From CAYFZO01 sp965226235 (GTDB taxonomy: Bacteria; Pseudomonadota; Gammaproteobacteria; Poriferisulfidales; Oxydemutatoraceae), in the NCBI GenBank assembly GCA_965226235.1, contig OZ245335.1:868001-932000 (forward strand): DNA of 64,000 nucleotides, written 5' to 3'. The stretch's first letter is position 1, and every line of letters begins with the position of its first letter. Shown here one piece after another: positions 55,684-64,000 of this stretch. The notes beneath the pieces were generated by a model. It saw only the letters and a list, made by a program, of their open reading frames with translations, was not told where the DNA came from and made no database searches. Both the position numbers and the translations under genes were made by a program.

Positions 55684-58491
55684 TCAGACTTCACGCCCCA
55701 AACGAGCCCAGCGTCGGGAGAACGCCTCACGACCACCCTCCATGACCCGGCATACTTTTTCCCGCACCGCTTTCTCCTGCAACGCACCGCGCTCCACTAC
55801 CCGGCACTGCCCTCCACCAAAATCTAAGGCATGCACCATCTCCGCATCGCCATTAACCACCACATTGGGGTTATGCGTAACGATGATCAGTTGCCGACGC
55901 CGCTTGTTTTCTCGGATCTGCCGAACAATCAATTCATAGATCAGATGGTTGTCCAGATCGTCCTCGGGTTGATCGAGGATCAGCGGTTCGTCACCGAACG
56001 CCAGCAGAAATGCCAGTAACGCCGCCGAGCGTTGACCCTGTGAGCCCTGGGTGATCGCTGACCAGTCCCGACCATCCCCCGCACGACTGTATTCGATGCG
56101 CAGGTCATCATCGGGGAACCAGCAGCGGATATGATCCGCGAATTCGGGCTGCTCCAGTTTGCGCTTGAGGTAATTCCGGAAACGCCCGCCAAAGCCTTCA
56201 CCAGCGGCGTTGAGCCGCTGCTTAACATCCTCCAATACAAGGTCCCGATCATCGGCATCGGCGATAGCCAGCTCCAAGGCCAAACCGCCCGCAGGCTCGT
56301 CGCCATCAAACCGAAGGATGTCGTTTTCGAAACGCTCATCTTGCACATCGAGCAGATCACGCAAACTGCGCTCGATGCTCCGTCCTTCAAAGCCGAATCC
56401 AATCACTTCCATGTGCACGAAGTCGTTCGCAGCCAACGTGTCTGCCACAAATCGGTCACGTGCTCTTGTGATGGCTTTTCGCGCATCCATTACACGCGTC
56501 CACTGTGCTGTGTTCTCAGCATTGAGGCTGTCGCGATCCTTTCGAAGCTGCTGCAGTTTCTTCAATTGACCCTCCAACTGCTGACGCTCCTGCACCGAGC
56601 GGCCATACTCCTGAGGGTCGGCGACCCCCTGTTTGGCAAGCGCAGCTTGTAGCGCCTGATAGTCGGTCTGCGCTTGGTCTGCGCGTCGTCGCCATGCCGC
56701 AAGCCGACGGTCGGCGCCGAGCGTCTCCACCTTTTCGGCAAGCGCGTGCGCGGCCTTTGCGAGTGCTTCGCGGGCCTCGCTCAACACCCGCTCCGCCTCG
56801 GCCTTCCACGCAGTCGCGTCCTGATCCTTCGCAGGATCAAAAATACCCCCCGGCCAGTCGTCAAGCAGCAGATCTTGTGCCAATGACTCGATTCGACCAG
56901 GTGTCTTTTTCAGTTGTTCGAGAGTGGTATCGACCTCTCGACGTTGGCGCAACGCTTGCTGGTGCGCCTTCAAAACCTCGGCATGATGAGACTGCGCCAA
57001 GGCTTCCAGTTTTCGATTCAGATCAGCAAGCTTGCGCTCGAGCTCCGGCCGGCCTTCCAACCGCCCGGCCAGCTCGCGCAACCGCGCGCGCTGCGAGAAA
57101 TAGGTACGCTTCGCCTCTTCGAAACCTCGGTGGAGATCACCAACTTCCGCTGCTTCGTCGACGACGTCGAGAAGCGCTTGGCGGCTCTCTCCCGCCATGG
57201 CCGCGATCTGGCCTTGGGAGAACAACCGGATAGGAAACCGCTCCGCTGTCACAGCCTGGCTGGCCGAAGTGCGCCACTCGCCCCTCTCGTTCTGTTCCTC
57301 GACAACCACGCCTCGACCGTCCCGATTCCAACGCAGACGGTGCACGACTCCGTCTCGCATCAAATCAATGCGAATCTCTGTGTTATCACGCAGTGCGCCG
57401 TCACCATCGCGACCTTTGGCGGACTCAGCGAAGCTGGTGAACTGCCGGTAGGGCTCGGTTTTCTCCCCCAAACGCCGCAACTCTCCGTCCCGCCCGTATG
57501 CCAGCCGCATCGCGTGGACAATGGTCGACTTCCCGGTACCTCGCCCACCAATCAGTGCGTTGTAGTAGGGGGTGAAGAAGAGACGTTCCGGCGCGCCATT
57601 GCCCATGAAGCGGGCCGAATCGATCCTGATGCCGGTAACGAAGTGTGTCGGCGTTTGAAATGGCCCGAACGCTCCTTTGTCGCTGCGCCGAACCGAGACG
57701 CCATTGCCGTCAAGGAGCGCCAGGCGCAGCCCCTCCAGAGTAGAGTCCGCCATCTTGATCCACGTAAATCGCGAACCCGGCACGCAACTACCCTGGAAGC
57801 TATGGCAATCGCTTCCCAGTACCTTCGCCACCCGGTCCGACTCCTTTTCCACACAGGCGGGCACGGGAAGTGCTGTGTCCAGCCACTCGACCGCGAGCAG
57901 GCCCTCGATGTCCATGACCTGGCGTACCGTGTGCGGGTCCAGGGCACATTCCCGTGTTCCGGGGTTCACCCGAAGCAACCCCTTGTCCTGGTCCGAGTGG
58001 GCTGGAATGGGAATCCCGTTGGCATCCAGCACGGCTTGCACGACGTCCGCGGGACTCGCCCGCGTGACCTCGTCACTATCGCCATCGGTTCCCGGGTAGC
58101 GAACGGCTGCCAAGAGATCGTTGATTGTGCGGGCCGTCGCTGACGGATCGAAGATAGCGAGAAGGTGAAAGCCTCCATTGACGGAAATCTCTACCCCAGG
58201 GAACAGCGTCAACTCGCGAAATCCGTCGGGAGATGTGCCTTCATCGGCCTGCTGTTTCATTCGACCGTAAGTGGCTTTGAGGCCGTCGATCCAAGCGCCA
58301 CTGTTATGATCAGTCACCGCAACGCAGTCAACGCCTGCAGCCATGAATTTGAGCAACCAATCTTCGTGTGAAAGCTCGAGGTTCCGCTTTGCCCAGGGCG
58401 TATCGGTAGAGGCAGGCGTGTGAGTATGGAAGTCAAACTTCCACCAGCGCGAGCCGGGATAGGGCCAATCCTGATTCATGTAGTCAGTCAT
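55684..58491 (-). CDS. TrlF-like protein: PHP phosphoesterase fused to SMC-type ATPase
   Basis: 935 residues from the ATG at 58491, overlapping the pglX stop (ATGACTGA). The PHP metal ligands are visible: FHTHT (22, 24), TDHN (61-62), GVEIS (Glu101), PAHSD (His165) and SDCH (228, 230). The ATPase has Walker A GGRGTGKST (315-323), a long coiled coil (about 440-680), LILDQPEDDLDNHLIYELIV and VTHNPNVV. A hydrolase fused to an SMC-like ATPase suggests ATP-gated nucleotide or nucleic-acid cleavage, as in several abortive-infection proteins. Intact, unlike its counterpart in the second cassette. It sits between pglX and pglZ, where BREX loci carry extra genes. Confidence 0.78.
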   Translation of the reverse strand: MTDYMNQDWPYPGSRWWKFDFHTHTPASTDTPWAKRNLELSHEDWLLKFMAAGVDCVAVTDHNSGAWIDGLKATYGRMKQQADEGTSPDGFRELTLFPGVEISVNGGFHLLAIFDPSATARTINDLLAAVRYPGTDGDSDEVTRASPADVVQAVLDANGIPIPAHSDQDKGLLRVNPGTRECALDPHTVRQVMDIEGLLAVEWLDTALPVPACVEKESDRVAKVLGSDCHSFQGSCVPGSRFTWIKMADSTLEGLRLALLDGNGVSVRRSDKGAFGPFQTPTHFVTGIRIDSARFMGNGAPERLFFTPYYNALIGGRGTGKSTIVHAMRLAYGRDGELRRLGEKTEPYRQFTSFAESAKGRDGDGALRDNTEIRIDLMRDGVVHRLRWNRDGRGVVVEEQNERGEWRTSASQAVTAERFPIRLFSQGQIAAMAGESRQALLDVVDEAAEVGDLHRGFEEAKRTYFSQRARLRELAGRLEGRPELERKLADLNRKLEALAQSHHAEVLKAHQQALRQRREVDTTLEQLKKTPGRIESLAQDLLLDDWPGGIFDPAKDQDATAWKAEAERVLSEAREALAKAAHALAEKVETLGADRRLAAWRRRADQAQTDYQALQAALAKQGVADPQEYGRSVQERQQLEGQLKKLQQLRKDRDSLNAENTAQWTRVMDARKAITRARDRFVADTLAANDFVHMEVIGFGFEGRSIERSLRDLLDVQDERFENDILRFDGDEPAGGLALELAIADADDRDLVLEDVKQRLNAAGEGFGGRFRNYLKRKLEQPEFADHIRCWFPDDDLRIEYSRAGDGRDWSAITQGSQGQRSAALLAFLLAFGDEPLILDQPEDDLDNHLIYELIVRQIRENKRRRQLIIVTHNPNVVVNGDAEMVHALDFGGGQCRVVERGALQEKAVREKVCRVMEGGREAFSRRWARLGREV

Positions 58492-61400
58492 TGGTGTTTG
58501 CCCTTCTCTCCGCGCGAGCTGCGCGCTTGTCGGCAATCCTCAAATGCACATCGTTGACCCGCTCGCCGGTGAACTTTCCGTCCTTCGAGAACCAGGGAAA
58601 CTGCGTTTGGTCCCGAATCGGTTCCTTGCCGCGGTCTTTCTTCCAATGGATGTTCGGTTTGGCGCGCAGAATGCCGGCGCTTTTCTTGCCGCCGGGTAGA
58701 TCCTGGGCCATGAAGGGGCGAATATTGAGTCGCACACCGTCGTTGAGGTCCGGCTCCCAGCCGATGGACTGTTCCTCGATGGGTTTCCAGCGAACGAAGA
58801 GGTCGAACGGCGGTTCGCCTCCTAGGATGGCGACGAGGCGTTTCTGTAATTCCAGCGCCGCGGCGAGGCGATCCTCGGCGCCACCCTCGCCGCGCTTCAC
58901 GCCGTCCTGCTGGCGGTTGATCCAGTCGCCCAAATAGCTGTATGTGAGCGACTCCAGGAGGCGCCGGCCCTTGCCATCGCCTTCGGCCAATTTGTGGTAG
59001 TTGACCAGCGCATGGAAGCCGTCACGCTTACGGCCGTCCCAGATGTGCCAGATGAAGGGACGGTGCCGGAACAGCTTGCAGTGCTCGTCGAAGAATCGAT
59101 TACGGAGCCAATCATCGAGGGAAGCGCTTCTGGATTTGGAGAGTAGTTCCGTCAGAATTCCGTCGTGCCAGTCATCTCCGTAGGCCACATGTAGCAATTG
59201 CAGCAGGCGATCGGCCGCCGGCCGCTCGCCGCGCACCGAGGGGATGCAGACGATGCCGTCTTCGTCTTCAAAGTGGTGCAACGCCTTGGCCTTCTCAACC
59301 CATGCACGCTGCTCCTCGGCCAAATCCATTCCCGAATCGTGCTCGGCCGGCCAGCGGTAGCCGAGTAGTCGGAGGACATCGATCTGAAGAACCGTCGTGT
59401 CGGTGCGCAACGGGCCATGGGCAGTCCATTTCCTTTCTTCGTCCCATACCACCGAGCCACAGGGGTGACCGTGGAAGATCCACTGGTTGGGGTCGTTGGA
59501 GTAGGGCTTAGGGAGGCCGTTGGGGTAGCGCTCGGCTGCGACCTTGGTCCAGAGATTGAGGTCGAAGGGGACCTTGACCAAGGTGGCGTTAGTCACCTTC
59601 AGGCTTTGGTCGACTTGCCGAACCCCTTCGTTGAACTCGGGCGATGAGCAAAAGCACCAGATGGCAGGTAGATCTGCGTGGTCCTTAGGCACGACAGATG
59701 CGCAGTTCATGTCCCAGGGACTACCGGCGTTAATGGTGCACGGGAGTTCCGTCATTTGCCGGACCGCGACCCCGGCCTGCTCCCAGGCTACCTGCCCCTG
59801 AATGCGAGCCGCATCTGAGGATGCGAGGTATCCGCTTCCGTTGTCCCAAAGGAAAAATTGCTCTTGTCCCGTGAAATGTTCTGTCACATCTCCGGTCGAC
59901 TGAAAGCTTTTCCACGCGCCGCCCCAACTGCCTATTTCCCGGAAGAAGCGGATAAATCTTGGATTGTCACCAGTAGTAATCCCCTGATAGGGATCCGCGA
60001 ACTCCGCCAACAAAGCCAGCGCAGATCTCTCCTTTAGTGAAACGCGGGCGCCTGGATTCTCAAGCTGCGCCTTCTGGCTAACTGAAACCAGCTCGCCTTC
60101 ACGCAGCACCTCTGCCTTTTTCACCGCCGTGCGTGGCCCGCTGGCGTCGATGCCGTGGAGCGCGTGCCCAGCCTGTGGCTCGGTGCGGGTCAATGTGAGG
60201 ACAATCACATTGACAACCTCACCGCCAATGGTATCGAACGCACTCGGTCCAAGCCTCGCCAGAAGCTCCCAACACGCATCCTTGAGCAGGTGCTCGCGCT
60301 GCGCCCTGTAGCTGGTCAGAAACAGCCAGTTCTGCGGCATGACGATTTGGGTCACGCCCCAACCTTCAGGTAGCGAAAACTCCAGGCAACGCTCCAGAAA
60401 GACATTGGCCAGGTCATTCTTGGCCCTGGGGTAACGCCTCTCGCAGAACTTGCGCAGCCGCTCGATTTGCTTGCGGCGGATCAAGTACGGGACGTTGGTG
60501 ATGACCAGGTGATAGTGGCCGCTCAGCAGGCGTGCGGCCTCGGCGAGGCCGACCGCCGCGATGGCGGTCTCTTGTCTTTCCTCCTCGCCGGCGTGTTCGC
60601 GTAGTGCTTTCTCGAGGAGTGGCTGTAGCTCATCGAAGCCGGCCGTCAACATATCCTCGGGAATCGAGCGCGTCGGGTCGATCAGACTGCCCAGAACCGG
60701 TGCGTCACGGAATGTGTCGTACAGCGCCGCCATGCCCGCCTCTAGCCGGGAGTCGCCTTCGGCGAGCGCGAGCCATTGCTCCCTCTTGCCGGCAACAGGC
60801 TGTCCACACCAAGCGAGATTGAGGCTCGGCAGCGTCCGGAAACCGCCCGCATCGGGATAACGCCATGCCTCGATGGCCAGTGCAAAAGCCGCAATCGCCA
60901 CGCAGCGCTGATCGAGCTCCAGGCCGTGAATGTTCTCCCGAAGGACGACATGCACCGCCTTCGCGGCGTCCAGTTCCTCGAGGGCCATGCGCATCGGCAC
61001 CAGCATCAGAAACGCCGCAACCAGAAAGTGACCCGAACCACAGCACGGGTCGAGGAGGCGGAACTCCGAAAGGTTGTCGGGCCATCTCTCGAACACGCCA
61101 GCCGCCGGCACCCCGTCATCCGTTCGGCGCAGATAGGTCAGCTCGACCGGGCAAGCCTTGTCCGGATGGCGACTGACCCACCAGGCTCCCAGTGAGTTGT
61201 GCAGCAGGAACTGTACCATGTAGGGCTCGGTGAAGAGTTGGGTTACCGCCGGCAACTCGTCGGCCCCGATCTTGACCTCCGAGCGGTTGACCGCGTCCTT
61301 CTTCTTTGTCTGCCAGAACTGGTAGATCCAGCCGAGAGAGTCAGTAGCCGTGAATACATCCGTCGGCAACCCCTCGAACAGACCTTCGAGCTTAAGCCGG

Positions 61401-61874
61401 TATTCGCGGGCGAGCTGCATTTCGAATACGGGGTGATCCGGCCGAAACACCTGTGGCAGCATGCGGTGCGCGAAACGCGCCGCAAGCGCCCATTTATCGA
61501 CACCTTCTTCCTTCGCCAGCTCCTCACACTCGTTCAGCGTGATGGCGACCCCCATTTCGGGCTCAATCAGGAGGTGGTTCTCGGCAAGAAAGCGGGCGAA
61601 CAACATCCCGTGCCAGTGCTCGTAAGCGCATTCGTGCACCAGATGATCGATTCCGTGGCCGCCCGAGCGCATCGGGGCGATCCCCAAGCTGGCGGGCGTG
61701 CGCCCGCAAGCGATTGCGCAGAGTGCGCTGCTCCGAGCCCATATGGCCGTACGGCTCGTGGTGGTGTACCGCGAGCGCTTTCAATGCCTCCCGGGCACCG
61801 ACCTCGGCGACATCACGTGCCTCAATGACCGTTCGCTCAAGCTGCCTGCGGAATTCTGTCGAGAGTGTCTTCAT
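58484..61874 (-). pseudogene. pglX: BREX adenine methyltransferase PglX, one frameshift
   Basis: From ATG 61874 the first frame reads EFRRQLERTVIEARDVAEVG to LRNRLRAHARQLGDRPDALG. The sequence then continues in another frame as GHGIDHLVHECAYEHWHGML, with the switch at about 61665-61680 in a gggcggcc stretch. Restored length is about 1129 residues. The SAM motif is LLDPCCGSGHFLVAAFL and the catalytic motif is ITNVPYLIRRKQ (NVPY, a variant seen in this PglX group). PglX methylates the BREX recognition site to mark self DNA. Phase-variable pglX genes are known, but no long homopolymer lies at the break, so mutation or sequencing error is as likely. Confidence 0.82.
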
Positions 61875-61882
61875 ATCGTTCC

Positions 61883-64000
61883 CTACGACACCACGATGGG
61901 GCCTTGCTTGAGCTGCTCGAGCAGTTCCTGTTCGGTCTTCGCGGCCCAGGCCTTGACCTCTTCTGGCGTTCGCAACGTCGCACTACTCAGCTTGACGTGC
62001 TGGGTCTTCGGCTCGATCAGTTTGTCGGCCTGGATGCGCGCGTCCCCGAAGAGCTGTGGCAGCGCGGCCGTGCGGGTCCGCCAGGCGTCCAACGAAATGC
62101 GTTCGAGCGACTCGAGGACTTCCTGCTCCGTCCCCGTGACCTCTTTTGTCGCCCTGGCGATATTCAGTCCTTTCAGAATCCGGTCGCAATCGGACTGCTC
62201 GATTTTCTGCCAGCTTTCGGCGGACTCAAGCCGCTTGGATTCCTCATCGAAGACCTCAATGTAGCGCTGCTCAGCTTCCGCCAGCGCGGTGCGTAGCGCA
62301 TCGGCAAGTGCCTTGGTGAGATCCGGCACCGGGTCCGTGACATCCAGCAGGCTGCGGTTGGCCGCGATCGCGTCGATCTGCGGCTGGACTTCGTTGGCGG
62401 CATCCAATCCGTCGGCGTAGCGTGCCAGAGCCTGCAGGTGCTGGTAGGCCGGCAGACGCTTCTCCGCCAGGTCACCGGCCTTGGTCCAGTCTTCGATGTT
62501 CTGCAGGAGCTCATCGTGTCGATTGAGGATACCCACCAACTGCTCGTTGCCGGCGAGCGACTGGAGGTCCAGTAGGTGGCTGGTGGCTGGGCGCTCGGGT
62601 AGCGGCGATTCACCGCCGGCGCCACGCGCAAGCTCGCTCAGCTTGTTCAGGAACTCTCCGGCGGCGGCGGCTTCTTCGTTTGGTTTGCAGGCGACTGCGG
62701 CCGTCTGAAACAGCTTGCGCACCTTAAGGCGCTGGCGCACGTCGATGGTCGCACTCTCCACTCGGAAGTCGGTACCCGAGATCTTGACCTGATCGAGCTG
62801 ACCGGGCTTGAGCGGCGTGCCGTTGCTGGTCGCTCGGAGATGACCGGTGCCGAACAGGCTGATGAGCGCGGCATCGATGGCATCGCGCGACCAGCCATAG
62901 GGCGGGTCGGAGAAGTGGGCACGTACCTCCTTGCCCTTCTTGCCGGAACCGACGAAAAGCAGCGCCGCGGAGCAGACCGGATGGTCTTCGGTCTTGCCGC
63001 TGTACTCCAACGCTTCCAGCGGGTGTTCGGCGCCTTTTTTGGCGCGCTCGATGACCTTGGACCAGCGGTGGTCGTCGGCGTCTTTGAAATCGTGGAAGAG
63101 CCGGTCGAGAGAGGCGTTGGCCGCCTCCTTGACCTTGTCTAGCAGCGTCGCTTCGAGTCGCTCACTGCCCCCCCCCTGGTAGACCTTCGCGCCGTCGACC
63201 ACCTCGGCAACCAGTGCTCGCAGACTGTTGCTGGCCTCGGTCAGCCGGGTTTCCATACCCTGTCGGGCCTCGATTCCTTCCGGTGTCGTGGGGACGCCTT
63301 TGATTTCCAGGGTGTCCTTCGCGGCGCTTTGCGCGGCAACCACGCGTGCCAACGCGTCCGCCCGGCTCTTCGGGACAAATCCATGGATGATCGGGCTGTC
63401 GGGCCCGGCCGCGCGTGCATCCGCGATGACGCTCTTCTCGTCCACACCCCAGCCATCGCGGATCCAGACAGGAATCTCATGGGCAGTGCCTTGGGGCGTC
63501 TCGGCACCGAAGTGCAGCGCGAGCTTGCGCGGTTCTTTGCACTGGCCGTGGAGCAACCTCACGGATCCAATCGAATCCTGCACCGCCGCCCCGAGCAACT
63601 GGGCGCGCTTGCTGCTCATTCTGGTCGGATCGTTGACCAGCTTCGTCTGCCGATTTCGGAACTCCGCTTCCCACTCGCTGCTCTCCCGGGTCTGCAGGCT
63701 GTACTCGTCATCGAGCTTCATCAGCGTGCCGGCAGCGACCAGTTCCTCCAGCAATTTCGGAAGCTGACCGCGCAGAGTGGTGCCGTCCTTTGCCAGATCC
63801 TTGATCAGCAAATCCGCCAGGGTTTCCGCTGTGGCCCGAACGCCGATGTCGACTCCAGCTTCGCGGGGCAGCTTGCGGATGAGGAAGACCAAAGCACACA
63901 GCCGCGACTTCAGGATTCCATCCGGTGTGCCGTCGTCCTGCTCGGCGATCGTCTCGTTGACCTCGCGTAGCAGCACGCCGGACTGTAGCAGGTTGGCGGA
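61883..64000 (-). CDS. brxC: BREX ATPase BrxC, C-terminal part
   Basis: The frame is open from the window edge to the stop at 61883 (about 705 codons). The C-terminal part of BrxC is recognised by LREVNETIAEQDDGTPDGIL, FLIRKLPREAGVDIGVRATA, WIRDGWGVDEKSVIADARAA and the helical tail. The N-terminal ATPase (DUF6079-like) lies outside the window. BrxC is an essential AAA+ component of BREX. Eight bases with a GGA site separate it from pglX. brxA and brxB would be expected further right. Confidence 0.88.
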   Translation of the reverse strand, partial: SANLLQSGVLLREVNETIAEQDDGTPDGILKSRLCALVFLIRKLPREAGVDIGVRATAETLADLLIKDLAKDGTTLRGQLPKLLEELVAAGTLMKLDDEYSLQTRESSEWEAEFRNRQTKLVNDPTRMSSKRAQLLGAAVQDSIGSVRLLHGQCKEPRKLALHFGAETPQGTAHEIPVWIRDGWGVDEKSVIADARAAGPDSPIIHGFVPKSRADALARVVAAQSAAKDTLEIKGVPTTPEGIEARQGMETRLTEASNSLRALVAEVVDGAKVYQGGGSERLEATLLDKVKEAANASLDRLFHDFKDADDHRWSKVIERAKKGAEHPLEALEYSGKTEDHPVCSAALLFVGSGKKGKEVRAHFSDPPYGWSRDAIDAALISLFGTGHLRATSNGTPLKPGQLDQVKISGTDFRVESATIDVRQRLKVRKLFQTAAVACKPNEEAAAAGEFLNKLSELARGAGGESPLPERPATSHLLDLQSLAGNEQLVGILNRHDELLQNIEDWTKAGDLAEKRLPAYQHLQALARYADGLDAANEVQPQIDAIAANRSLLDVTDPVPDLTKALADALRTALAEAEQRYIEVFDEESKRLESAESWQKIEQSDCDRILKGLNIARATKEVTGTEQEVLESLERISLDAWRTRTAALPQLFGDARIQADKLIEPKTQHVKLSSATLRTPEEVKAWAAKTEQELLEQLKQGPIVVS

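Noticed and set aside
56914..58143. A 409-codon plus-strand open frame
   Set aside because: Antisense shadow of the TrlF-like gene, whose PHP and Walker motifs are unambiguous on the other strand.

Overview
The window reads as a gammaproteobacterial chromosome, probably of the Chromatiales or sulfur-oxidiser type. The basis is one intact housekeeping block at about 28.3-37.0 kb: a paired M16 peptidase operon followed by rsmD, coaD and ggt, then mutM, a chorismatase and a DNA glycosylase. Gene style, moderately high GC and an initiator tRNA with encoded CCA agree with this. Nearly everything else is accessory DNA devoted to defence, toxin-antitoxin functions and insertion-sequence debris. No rRNA, CRISPR array or phage structural gene was seen.

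Left part (1-7.8 kb): a GmrSD-type DUF262 endonuclease cut by the window edge, overlapping a leftover hsdS tail; an NnrU-like membrane protein; an IS3 remnant; a PD-(D/E)XK protein; a hipBA toxin-antitoxin operon with repeated operators; an ImmA/IrrE-like protein coupled to an unknown partner; then tRNA-fMet. A 17-kb defence island follows (7.9-24.9 kb, all minus strand), flanked by 70-bp direct repeats that also carry glycosyltransferase sequence. In transcription order it holds an HTH remnant, a SNF2/DUF3883 helicase, a coupled cassette (unknown protein, PIN nuclease, 33-residue ORF, ParA-like ATPase), a broken AAA ATPase with a small nuclease-like partner, a DUF1156 DNA methyltransferase, an AlbA_2/Schlafen-type protein, and a frameshifted HEPN-DUF499 ATPase. 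It resembles DISARM-related DNA-modification defence clusters.

Centre (24.9-37.0 kb): a family-61-like glycosyltransferase, two copies of an L,D-transpeptidase gene created by a 640-bp duplication that also gave an AT-rich orphan ORF a lipoprotein signal, and the housekeeping block.

Right part (37.1-64 kb): a 1504-residue STAND-type NTPase with a nuclease-like N terminus lies between two directly repeated ends of an IS1380-family element. A type 1 BREX locus on the minus strand then runs to the window edge. It is a fusion of two non-identical BREX cassettes. One gives brxC, pglX, a TrlF-like PHP-ATPase, an AlbA_2 protein and the first third of pglZ. The other gives the last part of pglX, a second TrlF-like gene, a second AlbA_2 protein, full pglZ and brxL. 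The join created a pglZ-pglX chimeric ORF.

Four large defence genes (DUF499, AAA ATPase, second trlF, pglX) carry frameshifts while the housekeeping genes do not, so several systems may be decayed, switched off, or affected by sequencing errors. All functional calls come from reading translated sequence and motifs; no database search was possible.
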